Positions 1 through 6,720 of a DNA stretch of 6,964 nt are shown in pieces; positions within the stretch are counted from its first letter, which is position 1, and every line of letters begins with the position of its first letter. The stretch spans positions 1 to 6,964 of the forward strand of contig CAZCBD010000144.1 in NCBI GenBank assembly GCA_964496755.1, in the 5' to 3' direction. A model generated the notes under the pieces. That model saw nothing but the letters and a program-made list of their open reading frames with translations, had not been told where the DNA came from and made no database searches. Origin of the DNA: CAZCBD01 sp964496755 (GTDB lineage: Bacteria > Bacteroidota > Ignavibacteria > Ignavibacteriales > Melioribacteraceae). The translations under genes were made by a program, and so were the position numbers.

Positions 1-202
1 TGCTACAATCCTGAACATTTGAAAATTTTCCGATCTTTATATAATGTACGTCGCCACGTAAAACTGTATTGTACCAAATACTAACTTCTTCAGCAATTTT
101 TACATCACCAATAATTTTGGCTCCCGAAGCAATAAATGCTGTTTTATGAATTTCAGGAAACATATCTAAGTAGGGAAAAACTTTTATTTCTTTATTTTCC
201 AT
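1..202 (-). CDS. gamma-carbonic anhydrase family (hexapeptide-repeat) protein, 5' part only
   Basis: The 67 N-terminal codons are present and the rest runs off the window at base 1. The translation contains SIWYNTVLRGDV (residues 41-52) and IGKFSNVQDCS (57-67), the signature of the left-handed beta-helix trimeric gamma-carbonic anhydrase-like family (YrdA/PaaY/CaiE type). R49, D51, Q64 and D65 appear to correspond to the conserved active-site Arg, Asp, Gln and Asp of the family. The zinc-binding histidines would lie downstream and cannot be checked, so carbonic anhydrase activity is not shown; many members have unknown substrates. I chose ATG at 202 because GGAG (215-212) sits 9 bases upstream. 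An in-frame ATG at 217 would add MEFKK but has no SD. No signal peptide is seen, so it is probably cytoplasmic. It follows the protease gene in the same direction after a gap of about 60 bases that may hold its own promoter. Confidence 0.85.
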   Translation of the reverse strand, partial: MENKEIKVFPYLDMFPEIHKTAFIASGAKIIGDVKIAEEVSIWYNTVLRGDVHYIKIGKFSNVQDCS

Positions 203-230
203 TTTTTTGAACTCCATTTTTTACAAGTTG

Positions 231-238
231 CAAATTTA
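231..238 (-). promoter_or_regulatory. candidate Bacteroidota-type -7 box (TAAATTTG)
   Basis: The minus strand reads TAAATTTG, an exact match to the TAnnTTTG -7 consensus described for Bacteroidetes. It lies 29 bases before the preferred ATG of the gamma-carbonic-anhydrase-like gene and 14 before the alternative ATG at 217. The expected -33 TTG is absent: that position is an all-T run (261-256), so the match is half a promoter. In such AT-rich DNA an 8-base match with two free positions can arise by chance. Confidence 0.35.
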
Positions 239-261
239 GTAAAAAAGTTTTTTATAAAAAA
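239..261. other. A/T palindromic tract between protease and gamma-CA genes
   Basis: On the minus strand the gap directly after the protease stop reads T6-AT-A6-C-T6, two overlapping A/T inverted repeats sharing the A6 run. The transcript could fold into an A6/T6 hairpin, but there are no G-C pairs in the stem, so a working intrinsic terminator is doubtful. The same bases supply the T-rich region upstream of the candidate -7 box. Confidence 0.4.
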
Positions 262-1839
262 TTAGGATTCCAACATTGTTTTTGCCTTTGGAATTAATTT
301 TAATCCTTTTTGTAATTGATTATCACTTTTTAGGACTATTTTATACCAAGCCTTTTTGCCCCATTTTTCTTTGGCAAAATAGGCTTTCAAATATCTTTTG
401 CATGTTGAAATATCTTGATTATTAAAATTAATATCCTTTATTCGTTTTTTTACAAATGATTTAAAAGCAAAAAGAAGTGATTTTTCTGTTTCAAATTCGG
501 CAATAAATTGATTTAAAGTTAAATATTTTAACATAAAATTATCTTCATCCAAATTTTTCCTAACAAATAAATAAAATAAATTTTTCATAAGTATATTTAC
601 AATGGTTTTTGACAATGAATCGGGTTTAATAATATAATCCGGAGTTATACCGCCACGGCCAAAAACTTTTCTACCGTTCTTTGTTAAATATTTTAGCTCG
701 TTTTTCGTAGTATCTATTGAATGTAAAAAATTATCAGCAGAATTTGTTTTCCGTTTTAGAACACTGTTATAATAATTTTTTTTATTCGAAAATTCTCTTT
801 GAATAGCTCTACCAGAAGGAGTAAAATATTTTGCAACCGTTAAACGAATAGCGGATTTATCCTCCAATTCAAAAACCCTTTGAACCAATCCTTTACCGAA
901 TGAAGTTTCACCAACAATTAGTCCCCTATCCAAATCCTGAACAGCGCCGGATAATATTTCACTGGCCGAAGCACTCCCTCTGTTAATCAATATAATTAAT
1001 GGTATGTTTTCGTATTTGGTTTTTATCATTGAATAAAAATTTTGAAACGATTCTTTAGTTTTTCCTTTTGTAAAAAGTATTTTTTGATTACCGGGAATAA
1101 ATAAATCCGTTAAAGTTATAGCTTGGCTTAATAATCCCCCTGGATTATTGCGCAAGTCTAAGATTAAATTTTCCATTCCAAGTTCACTTAATGAGTTTAA
1201 TGCAGTTATCATTTCTGCAGTAGTAGTTTTTGCAAAACCAGATAATTTTACATAGCCGGTTTTGTTGTCAATCATAAAACTTGTTACAACCGAGTGTATT
1301 GAAATTTTATTTCTAATTATTTCGAATTTCAATATTTCTTTTGTGAAAGGTCTTAATATGGTTACATCTACTCTTGAACCGATTGGTCCTCTTAATTTTC
1401 GGTGAATTTCGGATTGCGTAATTCCTATACAAGATTGATTCCCGATTTTAATAAACTTATCTCCGGAACGAATTCCTACTTGTTCACTTGGCCCTCCAAC
1501 CATAGGAGCAACTACTGTAAGGGTATCCTGTATTATTTGATATTCAATCCCAACTCCATTAAAGCTACCGTTTAGTTTTTCATTTTCAGTTCTTTGTTTT
1601 TTTGGCGGCAAATAAATTGTATGCGGATCTAAACTAGAAAACATTCCTTTGATAGCCTCTTCGGATAATTTATCGGGTTCTATATCCTTGTAATAATTTT
1701 CCGAAGTTAGTTTTAGTACAGTATTTATTTTTTTTATTGCGTCAAATAATTTATCCTTTGAAAATAAATTATTTGTTTGGTAGCCAATAAAAAAAGTTGC
1801 AAGCAGTATTAGAAAAAATCTGAATTTATTTTTATGCAT
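262..1839 (-). CDS. C-terminal processing protease, peptidase family S41 (CtpA/Prc type)
   Basis: A 525-residue serine protease expected to act in the periplasm or at the outer face of the inner membrane, trimming or degrading exported proteins from their C-termini. Residues 7-26 form one hydrophobic signal or anchor segment. A PDZ domain follows at about 90-165, with the GVGIEY strand and the carboxylate-binding region, and then the S41 catalytic core. GSASASEI (288-295) and FGKGLVQ (314-320) give the Ser291/Lys316 dyad and Gln320; these spacings (25 and 4) equal those of E. coli Prc and Bacillus CtpB, so the enzyme looks active. After GGITPDY (396-402) there is a tail of about 125 residues, basic and probably helical, longer than in minimal CtpA enzymes but of the sort seen in Bacteroidota homologues. 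The ATG start lies 3 bases after the barrel-protein stop, with AGGA (1851-1848) 8 bases upstream inside that gene. The natural substrate is unknown; the neighbours suggest envelope proteins. Confidence 0.93.
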   Translation of the reverse strand: MHKNKFRFFLILLATFFIGYQTNNLFSKDKLFDAIKKINTVLKLTSENYYKDIEPDKLSEEAIKGMFSSLDPHTIYLPPKKQRTENEKLNGSFNGVGIEYQIIQDTLTVVAPMVGGPSEQVGIRSGDKFIKIGNQSCIGITQSEIHRKLRGPIGSRVDVTILRPFTKEILKFEIIRNKISIHSVVTSFMIDNKTGYVKLSGFAKTTTAEMITALNSLSELGMENLILDLRNNPGGLLSQAITLTDLFIPGNQKILFTKGKTKESFQNFYSMIKTKYENIPLIILINRGSASASEILSGAVQDLDRGLIVGETSFGKGLVQRVFELEDKSAIRLTVAKYFTPSGRAIQREFSNKKNYYNSVLKRKTNSADNFLHSIDTTKNELKYLTKNGRKVFGRGGITPDYIIKPDSLSKTIVNILMKNLFYLFVRKNLDEDNFMLKYLTLNQFIAEFETEKSLLFAFKSFVKKRIKDINFNNQDISTCKRYLKAYFAKEKWGKKAWYKIVLKSDNQLQKGLKLIPKAKTMLES

Positions 1840-1842
1840 AAA

Positions 1843-3495
1843 TTAAATCCTAACTCTTAAATTTAACGAAGAAAAGAAAAACTCTTTTTCAACAAACGAA
1901 TTATTTTGTTCAATTCTATATTTTCCAATTACTTCTAAAAAATAATTCTTTAAAAACTCATATTTCAATTTTGCTGTAATATCAGTGGTAAACAAGCGGT
2001 TTCCATCCAAAAAAGAAACTTTGTCGCTATCCGTTGTAGTATGTCCATCTAAAAATCCGCCACCATAATTTTTAACTAAATTCCCCTCAACATCATAAAT
2101 ATTTCTACCCCAAACTGAATTTGAAAAATTTATGGAAATATTAAACCTGTGATGAGGAAAATAATTTAATCTAAAATTAAAAATACTGCTATTCGGTTGA
2201 ATCGGGTCAATTAAAGAATAATTCAAGCTCGAATAATTATTTCCAAAAATATGATGCGTATAAACATAAGGCTCGGTTCTTAAATATTGAAGTTCAAAAT
2301 CAAGCGGTAATAATTTATATAATATCGATGAATAGAGCCCAATATCAAATGCAGTTTTATTACCATACCATCCCGTTCCTATTTTCGAAAAATCGATATC
2401 ATCAATTAGAAGTGTTGCATAAAATTTAAAATGTTTAAATGTAGTATTTTCTAAACTTAAAAATAATAAAGAATTATCTCTGTCTTGATTCAAATGTTCC
2501 GCACTTTTGAAAAAATTAAACGGGTTTAAATATGAAAAGTCGATGGTACGAGAAGAGTAAATTACTATTTCGCCAAAGGAGAAATAAAATTGTTTTGAAA
2601 AATTAATACCAAATTTATGATAAACAAAAAATTTATCGATCATATTTGTTTTTGGTAAAGAAATGTAATTTTTGGAAATTACTCCCATTAATTTTCCAAA
2701 TAAGAATTTGTAATTAAAAAAATCATAATGAAAAGAAAGAGCTAAATAATCCATCGGAGGATAATTGGCTCCCAAAATATTTTTATTTATTCCATAACCA
2801 ATATGGGTTCTATCTCGGCCAAGTTTAAGTTGAAACGATTTATCCTGATAAGTAATATATCCTTCGGTTTGATCGAAATAATCGGTTGCGGTTTGGTATT
2901 GAGAATTACGGTTAAATTTATAGTTGTATTTTAAATAAGATTGTTCTTGTGCCAATGATTTATTTCCAAAAAATTTTCCGTTTGTTGCTTTTATATAATA
3001 TCCAATTTTGCCGTTAATAGTTCCTCTTAAAATACCACCAAAAACAAAAAGGTTAGCATTTTTTGAATCATTTCCATTGTTTGAAAATAAACTTTCAGCT
3101 TGTCCCAATAAGTTTATAAATATTGAATTACCCTTGTTGTCATTCTTGAAATAAAAAAACTTTTCGCCCTCAAAATAATTTTTACTTGAAACAGAATTAA
3201 GGGTTTTAAAATATTTATCTGTTGAATTGAAAACATCAAGTTCAAACTCATTTAAAAAATCTTTTAATTTTTGCTGATCGATTTTAGAAAGTTTGTTTTT
3301 TTGCAGGTAAATAATTTTTAGATATGCAGCAATTTTATTTCGTGACTTCGGTAGTTCAAAGGAATTATAATTGTCAATGATTTTTTCTGCAGACATTCTT
3401 TGTAAAAAGTTATAAATATTATGCTCCACCGAAACATAGCCTATTTGCTGGGCATAAATAATGCTGAATAGTAGAAATAAAATTATTTTTTTCAA
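1843..3495 (-). CDS. Wzi-like capsule-assembly outer-membrane beta-barrel protein
   Basis: A 550-residue exported protein. Residues 1-15 form a signal peptide (MKK, hydrophobic run, cleavage likely after SIIYA before QQ). Residues 20-90 are charged and helical-looking, resembling the N-terminal segment of many Bacteroidota Wzi-family proteins. From about 120 to the end the sequence alternates polar and aromatic/hydrophobic residues, as in transmembrane beta-strands. KLGRDRTHIGYG (224-235), YLNPFNFFKSAEH (322-334) and the following DNSLLFLSLE (340-349) resemble conserved Wzi-family positions. E. coli Wzi is an outer-membrane lectin that anchors group 1 capsule; in this lineage the role is unproven, and no wza or wzc is in view. 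The start is TTG, one base after the glycosyltransferase stop, with AGGTG (3507-3503) 7 bases upstream. No nearby in-frame ATG would preserve the signal peptide. It could instead be a generic porin-like barrel. Confidence 0.72.
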   Translation of the reverse strand: MKKIILFLLFSIIYAQQIGYVSVEHNIYNFLQRMSAEKIIDNYNSFELPKSRNKIAAYLKIIYLQKNKLSKIDQQKLKDFLNEFELDVFNSTDKYFKTLNSVSSKNYFEGEKFFYFKNDNKGNSIFINLLGQAESLFSNNGNDSKNANLFVFGGILRGTINGKIGYYIKATNGKFFGNKSLAQEQSYLKYNYKFNRNSQYQTATDYFDQTEGYITYQDKSFQLKLGRDRTHIGYGINKNILGANYPPMDYLALSFHYDFFNYKFLFGKLMGVISKNYISLPKTNMIDKFFVYHKFGINFSKQFYFSFGEIVIYSSRTIDFSYLNPFNFFKSAEHLNQDRDNSLLFLSLENTTFKHFKFYATLLIDDIDFSKIGTGWYGNKTAFDIGLYSSILYKLLPLDFELQYLRTEPYVYTHHIFGNNYSSLNYSLIDPIQPNSSIFNFRLNYFPHHRFNISINFSNSVWGRNIYDVEGNLVKNYGGGFLDGHTTTDSDKVSFLDGNRLFTTDITAKLKYEFLKNYFLEVIGKYRIEQNNSFVEKEFFFSSLNLRVRI

Positions 3496-3507
3496 ATTAA
3501 CGCACCT
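3493..3507 (-). promoter_or_regulatory. SD plus TTG start of the Wzi-like gene, inside the glycosyltransferase 3' end
   Basis: AGGTG at 3507-3503 is exactly complementary to the CACCU part of the 16S rRNA tail and lies 7 bases before TTG (3495-3493). The glycosyltransferase stop TAA (3499-3497) falls between the two. This fixes the TTG start and suggests that a terminating ribosome can restart here. Confidence 0.75.
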
Positions 3508-4213
3508 GTTTCCATTCTTTTGAGATTGATTTATTTAATGTTAAAACATAAAGAGCATTTGCAAACCATTGATACAAAACTTTGAAGTGACCTTCTTTTC
3601 TGTATCTTCTCGGGGATTCAAAAATTAAACAATCGGCGGTTTTGATTTTGCCTAATTTCCTAATTCTTCTGAATAGGTCGAAATCTTCTCCGGCAAAAAG
3701 TTTTTCGTTATAACCATTTATTTTTTCGAACATTTCTTTTTTTATTACTTGGCATTCACCACGTCCCATTCCCAGTTTAATTAAATTTAAAAATCGAAAA
3801 TATATATTGTAAAATTGCAAGAAGATTTTATCTGAAAATTTTTCATCCTCGGGAAAAATTCTAACAGGGAAAGAAATAGCTGAATATTTATCGTTATTTG
3901 AAAACTCTTGAATGTCGGATAAAAAGTCACTTAAGTTAGAAATTTTAACATCGGCATTAATAAAAATCAAAATATCCCCTGAGGCTTGCAGAGCTCCTTG
4001 GTTTCTTCCGATTGAAATGTTTTGTTTTAAGGTTGAAGTAATTATTTTGTTGGCATAATTTTCTGAAATTTCAAGGGTTGAGTCTGTGCTACCGCCATCG
4101 GAAATAATAATTTCCATATTATTAAAATCGGCTTTCAACTCGTTTAATTGCGAAAGAATCTGAGGCAGAAGTTTTTCTTCGTTTAGCGTTGGAATAATAA
4201 AACTTAGTTTCAA
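3497..4213 (-). CDS. glycosyltransferase family 2 (GT-A fold)
   Basis: A 238-residue protein with no signal peptide or clear transmembrane helix, so a cytoplasmic or membrane-associated enzyme that transfers a sugar from a nucleotide-sugar donor. It starts with FIIPTLNEE (5-13), the nucleotide-binding strand, then SDGGSTD (38-44). FINADV (84-89) stands where the metal-binding DxD motif is usual; an N-A-D version is common in this subgroup. GEDFDLFRR (175-183) carries the ED catalytic-base motif, followed by SPRRYRKEG (200-208) and a C-terminal W-x-x-VR ending (233-238) seen in similar short GT2 enzymes. The acceptor cannot be told from sequence; surface glycan or lipid-linked sugar is plausible given the Wzi-like gene one base downstream. 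The start is TTG, supported by GAGGT (4222-4218); no ATG gives a better N-terminus because the strand motif begins at residue 4. Confidence 0.88.
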   Translation of the reverse strand: MKLSFIIPTLNEEKLLPQILSQLNELKADFNNMEIIISDGGSTDSTLEISENYANKIITSTLKQNISIGRNQGALQASGDILIFINADVKISNLSDFLSDIQEFSNNDKYSAISFPVRIFPEDEKFSDKIFLQFYNIYFRFLNLIKLGMGRGECQVIKKEMFEKINGYNEKLFAGEDFDLFRRIRKLGKIKTADCLIFESPRRYRKEGHFKVLYQWFANALYVLTLNKSISKEWKQVR

Positions 4214-4223
4214 GATTACCTCA
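4211..4223 (-). promoter_or_regulatory. SD overlapping the upstream stop, plus TTG start of the glycosyltransferase
   Basis: The minus strand reads TGAGGTAATCTTG. The DUF2279 gene's stop TGA (4223-4221) shares two bases with the SD GAGGT (4222-4218), and TTG (4213-4211) follows 4 bases later. The arrangement makes termination-reinitiation coupling likely and supports the TTG start. Confidence 0.7.
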
Positions 4224-5162
4224 AAAAATTATTTCAAAAAAAGTACCTTTGGGTGTAATTCTAATTCCCGGCATTGGAAAGTGAACTAAATTTAAAGTAT
4301 TCTTTATGAAATTCCAAAATTTGCCATGCAGAGGTATTTTTTCAAAATCCAAATCAAGTGCAATTAGAAAATGTTTTTCGCCCCCACCTTTGCCATCTAA
4401 TTTTCTAACTGCATATCCAATTGAAAGCATTAAAAAATCGGGCCAATATTTTTCGATTGATTTGTTTAACATGTTGTTAATTCTAAGACTAAGCCAAAGT
4501 TTTTGGCCTTCGTAATCATCGCTCATGTTGTGATCTTTTTTTTCTCCGTTTCGAAATTCTTCCGAAGGATAGTAGCTAAATTTAGGCAAAACGTTTTTTA
4601 ATGACGGGTAATAAAACTGAGCCAACCTGAATCCTGCACCAAGAAAATCGGCAACAGCATCTCCGGGGCTAAATCCCCAATTCGGGCCAAACCCATCTTC
4701 AACTTCAACATATAGCTGGAACAATAAAGCTGAAATTGATGAATAAAGAAAAACATTTTCCGTTTTAATATTTGCAGCATCCAAACCGGAAGAAACTAAA
4801 TTAGACAATGCATATGTTGCAAAAAAATGTCCGAATTTATCTATCCACAATGCATAATCCCAGTCGTTTACAAATTTAAATTCCGTGCTTTGATTTTTCC
4901 ACCAAGTATTCGCATAATAATTTCGTATTATTCCGATGGTTGTTCCGCCGGCAACAATAACGCCGGACAATGCATAATAGTTGATTTTATTTTTTTGAGC
5001 GGTGAATGGCTTTGCTTTTACGGGTAAGTATTTTGAATCTGAAATATCTAGTTTTCCCGAGTTTAAATTCAGGATTGTATTTAAATATAATAAATCCTTT
5101 TTAGGTTCAATTTGAGCAAAGCAAATTGATATGAATAAAAATATGATAGAAAATATTTTCAT
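4221..5162 (-). CDS. DUF2279 / YfiM-like envelope protein
   Basis: A 313-residue protein of unknown function. Residues 1-16 are a signal peptide, most likely cut as CFA|Q. ISIC before it is a poor lipobox because Ile stands at -1, so a lipoprotein is less likely. Residues 62-80 (YYALSGVIVAGG...) and about 135-152 are hydrophobic segments. The DUF2279 core includes DKFGHFFATYALS (108-120) and EVEDGFGPNWGFSPGDAVADF (153-173), with D108, H112, E155, D156, D168 and D172 as conspicuous polar residues beside hydrophobic helices. The remaining 120 or so residues, from YEGQKLWLSLRIN (217-229) to ITPKGTFFEIIF, alternate like beta-strands and end in Phe, suggesting outer-membrane association or a small barrel-like domain. 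No SD is visible: ATG follows ATATTTTAAG directly behind an RNA hairpin. It is followed at 7 bases by the glycosyltransferase gene, which hints at an envelope role. Confidence 0.8.
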   Translation of the reverse strand: MKIFSIIFLFISICFAQIEPKKDLLYLNTILNLNSGKLDISDSKYLPVKAKPFTAQKNKINYYALSGVIVAGGTTIGIIRNYYANTWWKNQSTEFKFVNDWDYALWIDKFGHFFATYALSNLVSSGLDAANIKTENVFLYSSISALLFQLYVEVEDGFGPNWGFSPGDAVADFLGAGFRLAQFYYPSLKNVLPKFSYYPSEEFRNGEKKDHNMSDDYEGQKLWLSLRINNMLNKSIEKYWPDFLMLSIGYAVRKLDGKGGGEKHFLIALDLDFEKIPLHGKFWNFIKNTLNLVHFPMPGIRITPKGTFFEIIF

Positions 5163-5172
5163 CTTAAAATAT

Positions 5173-5194
5173 GGCTGTGCAATAAAGCACAGCC
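5173..5194 (-). terminator. perfect 8-bp intercistronic hairpin after lysS (terminator or attenuator candidate)
   Basis: The minus strand reads GGCTGTGC-TTTATT-GCACAGCC: a perfect 8-bp stem (6 G-C pairs) with a 6-base loop, starting 6 bases after the lysS stop. It is followed by ATATTTTAAG, only a weak U-tract, then directly by the ATG of the DUF2279 gene. It may terminate or attenuate transcription after lysS, protect the lysS mRNA 3' end, or damp translation of the next gene. A full terminator is awkward because only 10 bases separate it from the next ATG, leaving no room for a promoter except upstream or inside lysS. Confidence 0.65.
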
Positions 5195-5200
5195 TAAAAT

Positions 5201-6706
5201 TTATTCCGGTTTCATGTGAGGAAATAACTGAACGTCTCTAATAGATGATTGATTGGTTAAAAACATAACTAATCTATCGATGCCAATACCAAGGCCAACA
5301 GCCGGCGGCATTGCATATTCAAGTGCGCGAACATAATCTTCATCCATTTGATGAGCTTCTTCATCACCTTCTTCTTTTAATTTCAGTTGGGCTTCAAATC
5401 TTTCGCGTTGGTCAATCGGGTCGTTTAATTCAGAAAAGGCATTACAAAATTCCTTGCCGCAAATAAATCCTTCAAATCTTTCAACTAAACCTTCTTTTTC
5501 TCGGTGACGTTTTGAGAGAGGTGAAATTTCAACCGGATAATCGTATAAAAAAGTTGGTTGAATTAATTCCGGCTGAACAGTAAGTTCAAACAATTCATCA
5601 ATTAATTGTCCGCTGTTTTCGTTACCGGTAATTTCGCCGTGTCTTTCTTTAACGGCTTTTCTTAATTCTTCAGTGTTTGTATTTAAAATATCTATTCCGG
5701 TTTTTTCTTTGATTGCGTCAACCATTGAAACTCGTTTCCACGGGCCGGCAAAATTAATTTTTGTGCCGTAAATATCAAATTCAACTGTACCGAATACATT
5801 TTTGCAAATTGTGGTAACCATATCTTCAACTAAATCCATCATCCATTCGTAATCGTGATAAGCTACATATAATTCCATCATTGTAAATTCGGGACTGTGT
5901 GTTTTGTCCATACCCTCATTTCTAAAATCTTTCGAAATTTCATAAACTGCATCAAATCCGCCTACAATCAATCTTTTAAGATACAATTCTTTTGCAATCC
6001 GCAAATACATTGGAATATCAAGGGCATTATGATGTGTAATAAACGGCCTTGCATTTGCTCCACCGTAGATTTGTTGTAGTACCGGAGTTTCAACTTCTGT
6101 ATATCCTTTATTGTCAAGGTAATTTCGCATTTCTCTAACTATTTTACTGCGTTTTAGAAACACCTCTTTAACATGTGGATTCACAATCAAGTCAACATAT
6201 CTTTGCCGATAGCGTAATTCAATATCGGAAAACTGATCGTAAACAACTTTGTTGCCGTTTTCATCTGTTGTTTCTTTTGCAATTGGAATAGGACGCAAAG
6301 ATTTGGAAAGCAAAGTAAAAGTTTTGGCATGAATGCTAATTTCACCGGTTTTAGTTTTAAATACATAACCTGTAATTCCAACAATATCGCCTATATCCAA
6401 GAGTTTAAACATTTTGTAGGTATCCACGCCAACATCATCGCGGCGCATGTAAATCTGAATACGACCTTCTTTGTCTTGAATTTGGAAGAAAGATGCTTTT
6501 CCCATTTTTCTGATTGCCATAATTCTTCCGGCAACGCTTACATCATTATTTTCAAATTTGTTAAAATTGTTTTTTATATCGGCGGAATGAGCATCAACGT
6601 CATATTTGTATTCATAAGTACAAATGCCGGTTTTTTTTAATTCTTCCAGCTCTTCCAGTCTTCTTCGTCTCAATTCATTAAGTTCTTGTTGAGTATTTGT
6701 TTCCAT
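5201..6706 (-). CDS. lysS: lysyl-tRNA synthetase, class II
   Basis: A full-length 501-residue cytoplasmic enzyme that charges tRNA-Lys with lysine using ATP. A basic, charged N-terminal helix (about 5-25) is followed by the OB-fold anticodon-binding domain (about 55-140; VSVAGRIMAIRKMGKASFFQ at 56-75). The class II catalytic domain has motif 1 around 187-208, motif 2 FRNEGMDKTHSPEF (261-274) with the ATP-contacting Arg, and motif 3 GLGIGIDRLVMFL (471-483). GGANARPF (215-222), EISPLSKR (393-400) and EFCNAFSELNDP (419-430) are lysine-enzyme signatures that separate it from AspRS and AsnRS. RIAKELYLKRL has Lys where Pro or Asn is frequent, a harmless-looking variant. The ATG start has AAAGG (6717-6713) 6 bases upstream. 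It lies 14 bases after the dacB-like gene and is probably co-transcribed with it. Codon use matches its neighbours. Confidence 0.98.
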   Translation of the reverse strand: METNTQQELNELRRRRLEELEELKKTGICTYEYKYDVDAHSADIKNNFNKFENNDVSVAGRIMAIRKMGKASFFQIQDKEGRIQIYMRRDDVGVDTYKMFKLLDIGDIVGITGYVFKTKTGEISIHAKTFTLLSKSLRPIPIAKETTDENGNKVVYDQFSDIELRYRQRYVDLIVNPHVKEVFLKRSKIVREMRNYLDNKGYTEVETPVLQQIYGGANARPFITHHNALDIPMYLRIAKELYLKRLIVGGFDAVYEISKDFRNEGMDKTHSPEFTMMELYVAYHDYEWMMDLVEDMVTTICKNVFGTVEFDIYGTKINFAGPWKRVSMVDAIKEKTGIDILNTNTEELRKAVKERHGEITGNENSGQLIDELFELTVQPELIQPTFLYDYPVEISPLSKRHREKEGLVERFEGFICGKEFCNAFSELNDPIDQRERFEAQLKLKEEGDEEAHQMDEDYVRALEYAMPPAVGLGIGIDRLVMFLTNQSSIRDVQLFPHMKPE

Positions 6707-6720
6707 TTTAAACCTTTAAT

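Noticed and set aside
239..261. Intrinsic terminator after the S41 protease gene
   Set aside because: The inverted repeats contain only A-T pairs in the stem, so a stable terminator hairpin is unlikely; kept only as a palindromic tract.
4306..4515. Plus-strand open frame of 69 codons opposite the DUF2279 gene
   Set aside because: It lies wholly antisense to a gene with clear family motifs, shows no SD or recognisable domain, and its composition follows from the opposite strand.
5108..5162. Lipoprotein signal on the DUF2279 protein (Cys14)
   Set aside because: The residues before Cys are I-S-I, with Ile at -1 where Gly, Ala or Ser is expected, and a good signal peptidase I site (CFA|Q) follows at once.
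6329..6640. Plus-strand open frame of 103 codons opposite the start of lysS
   Set aside because: It is fully antisense to the conserved OB-fold region of LysS, with no recognisable family; a shadow frame in AT-rich sequence.
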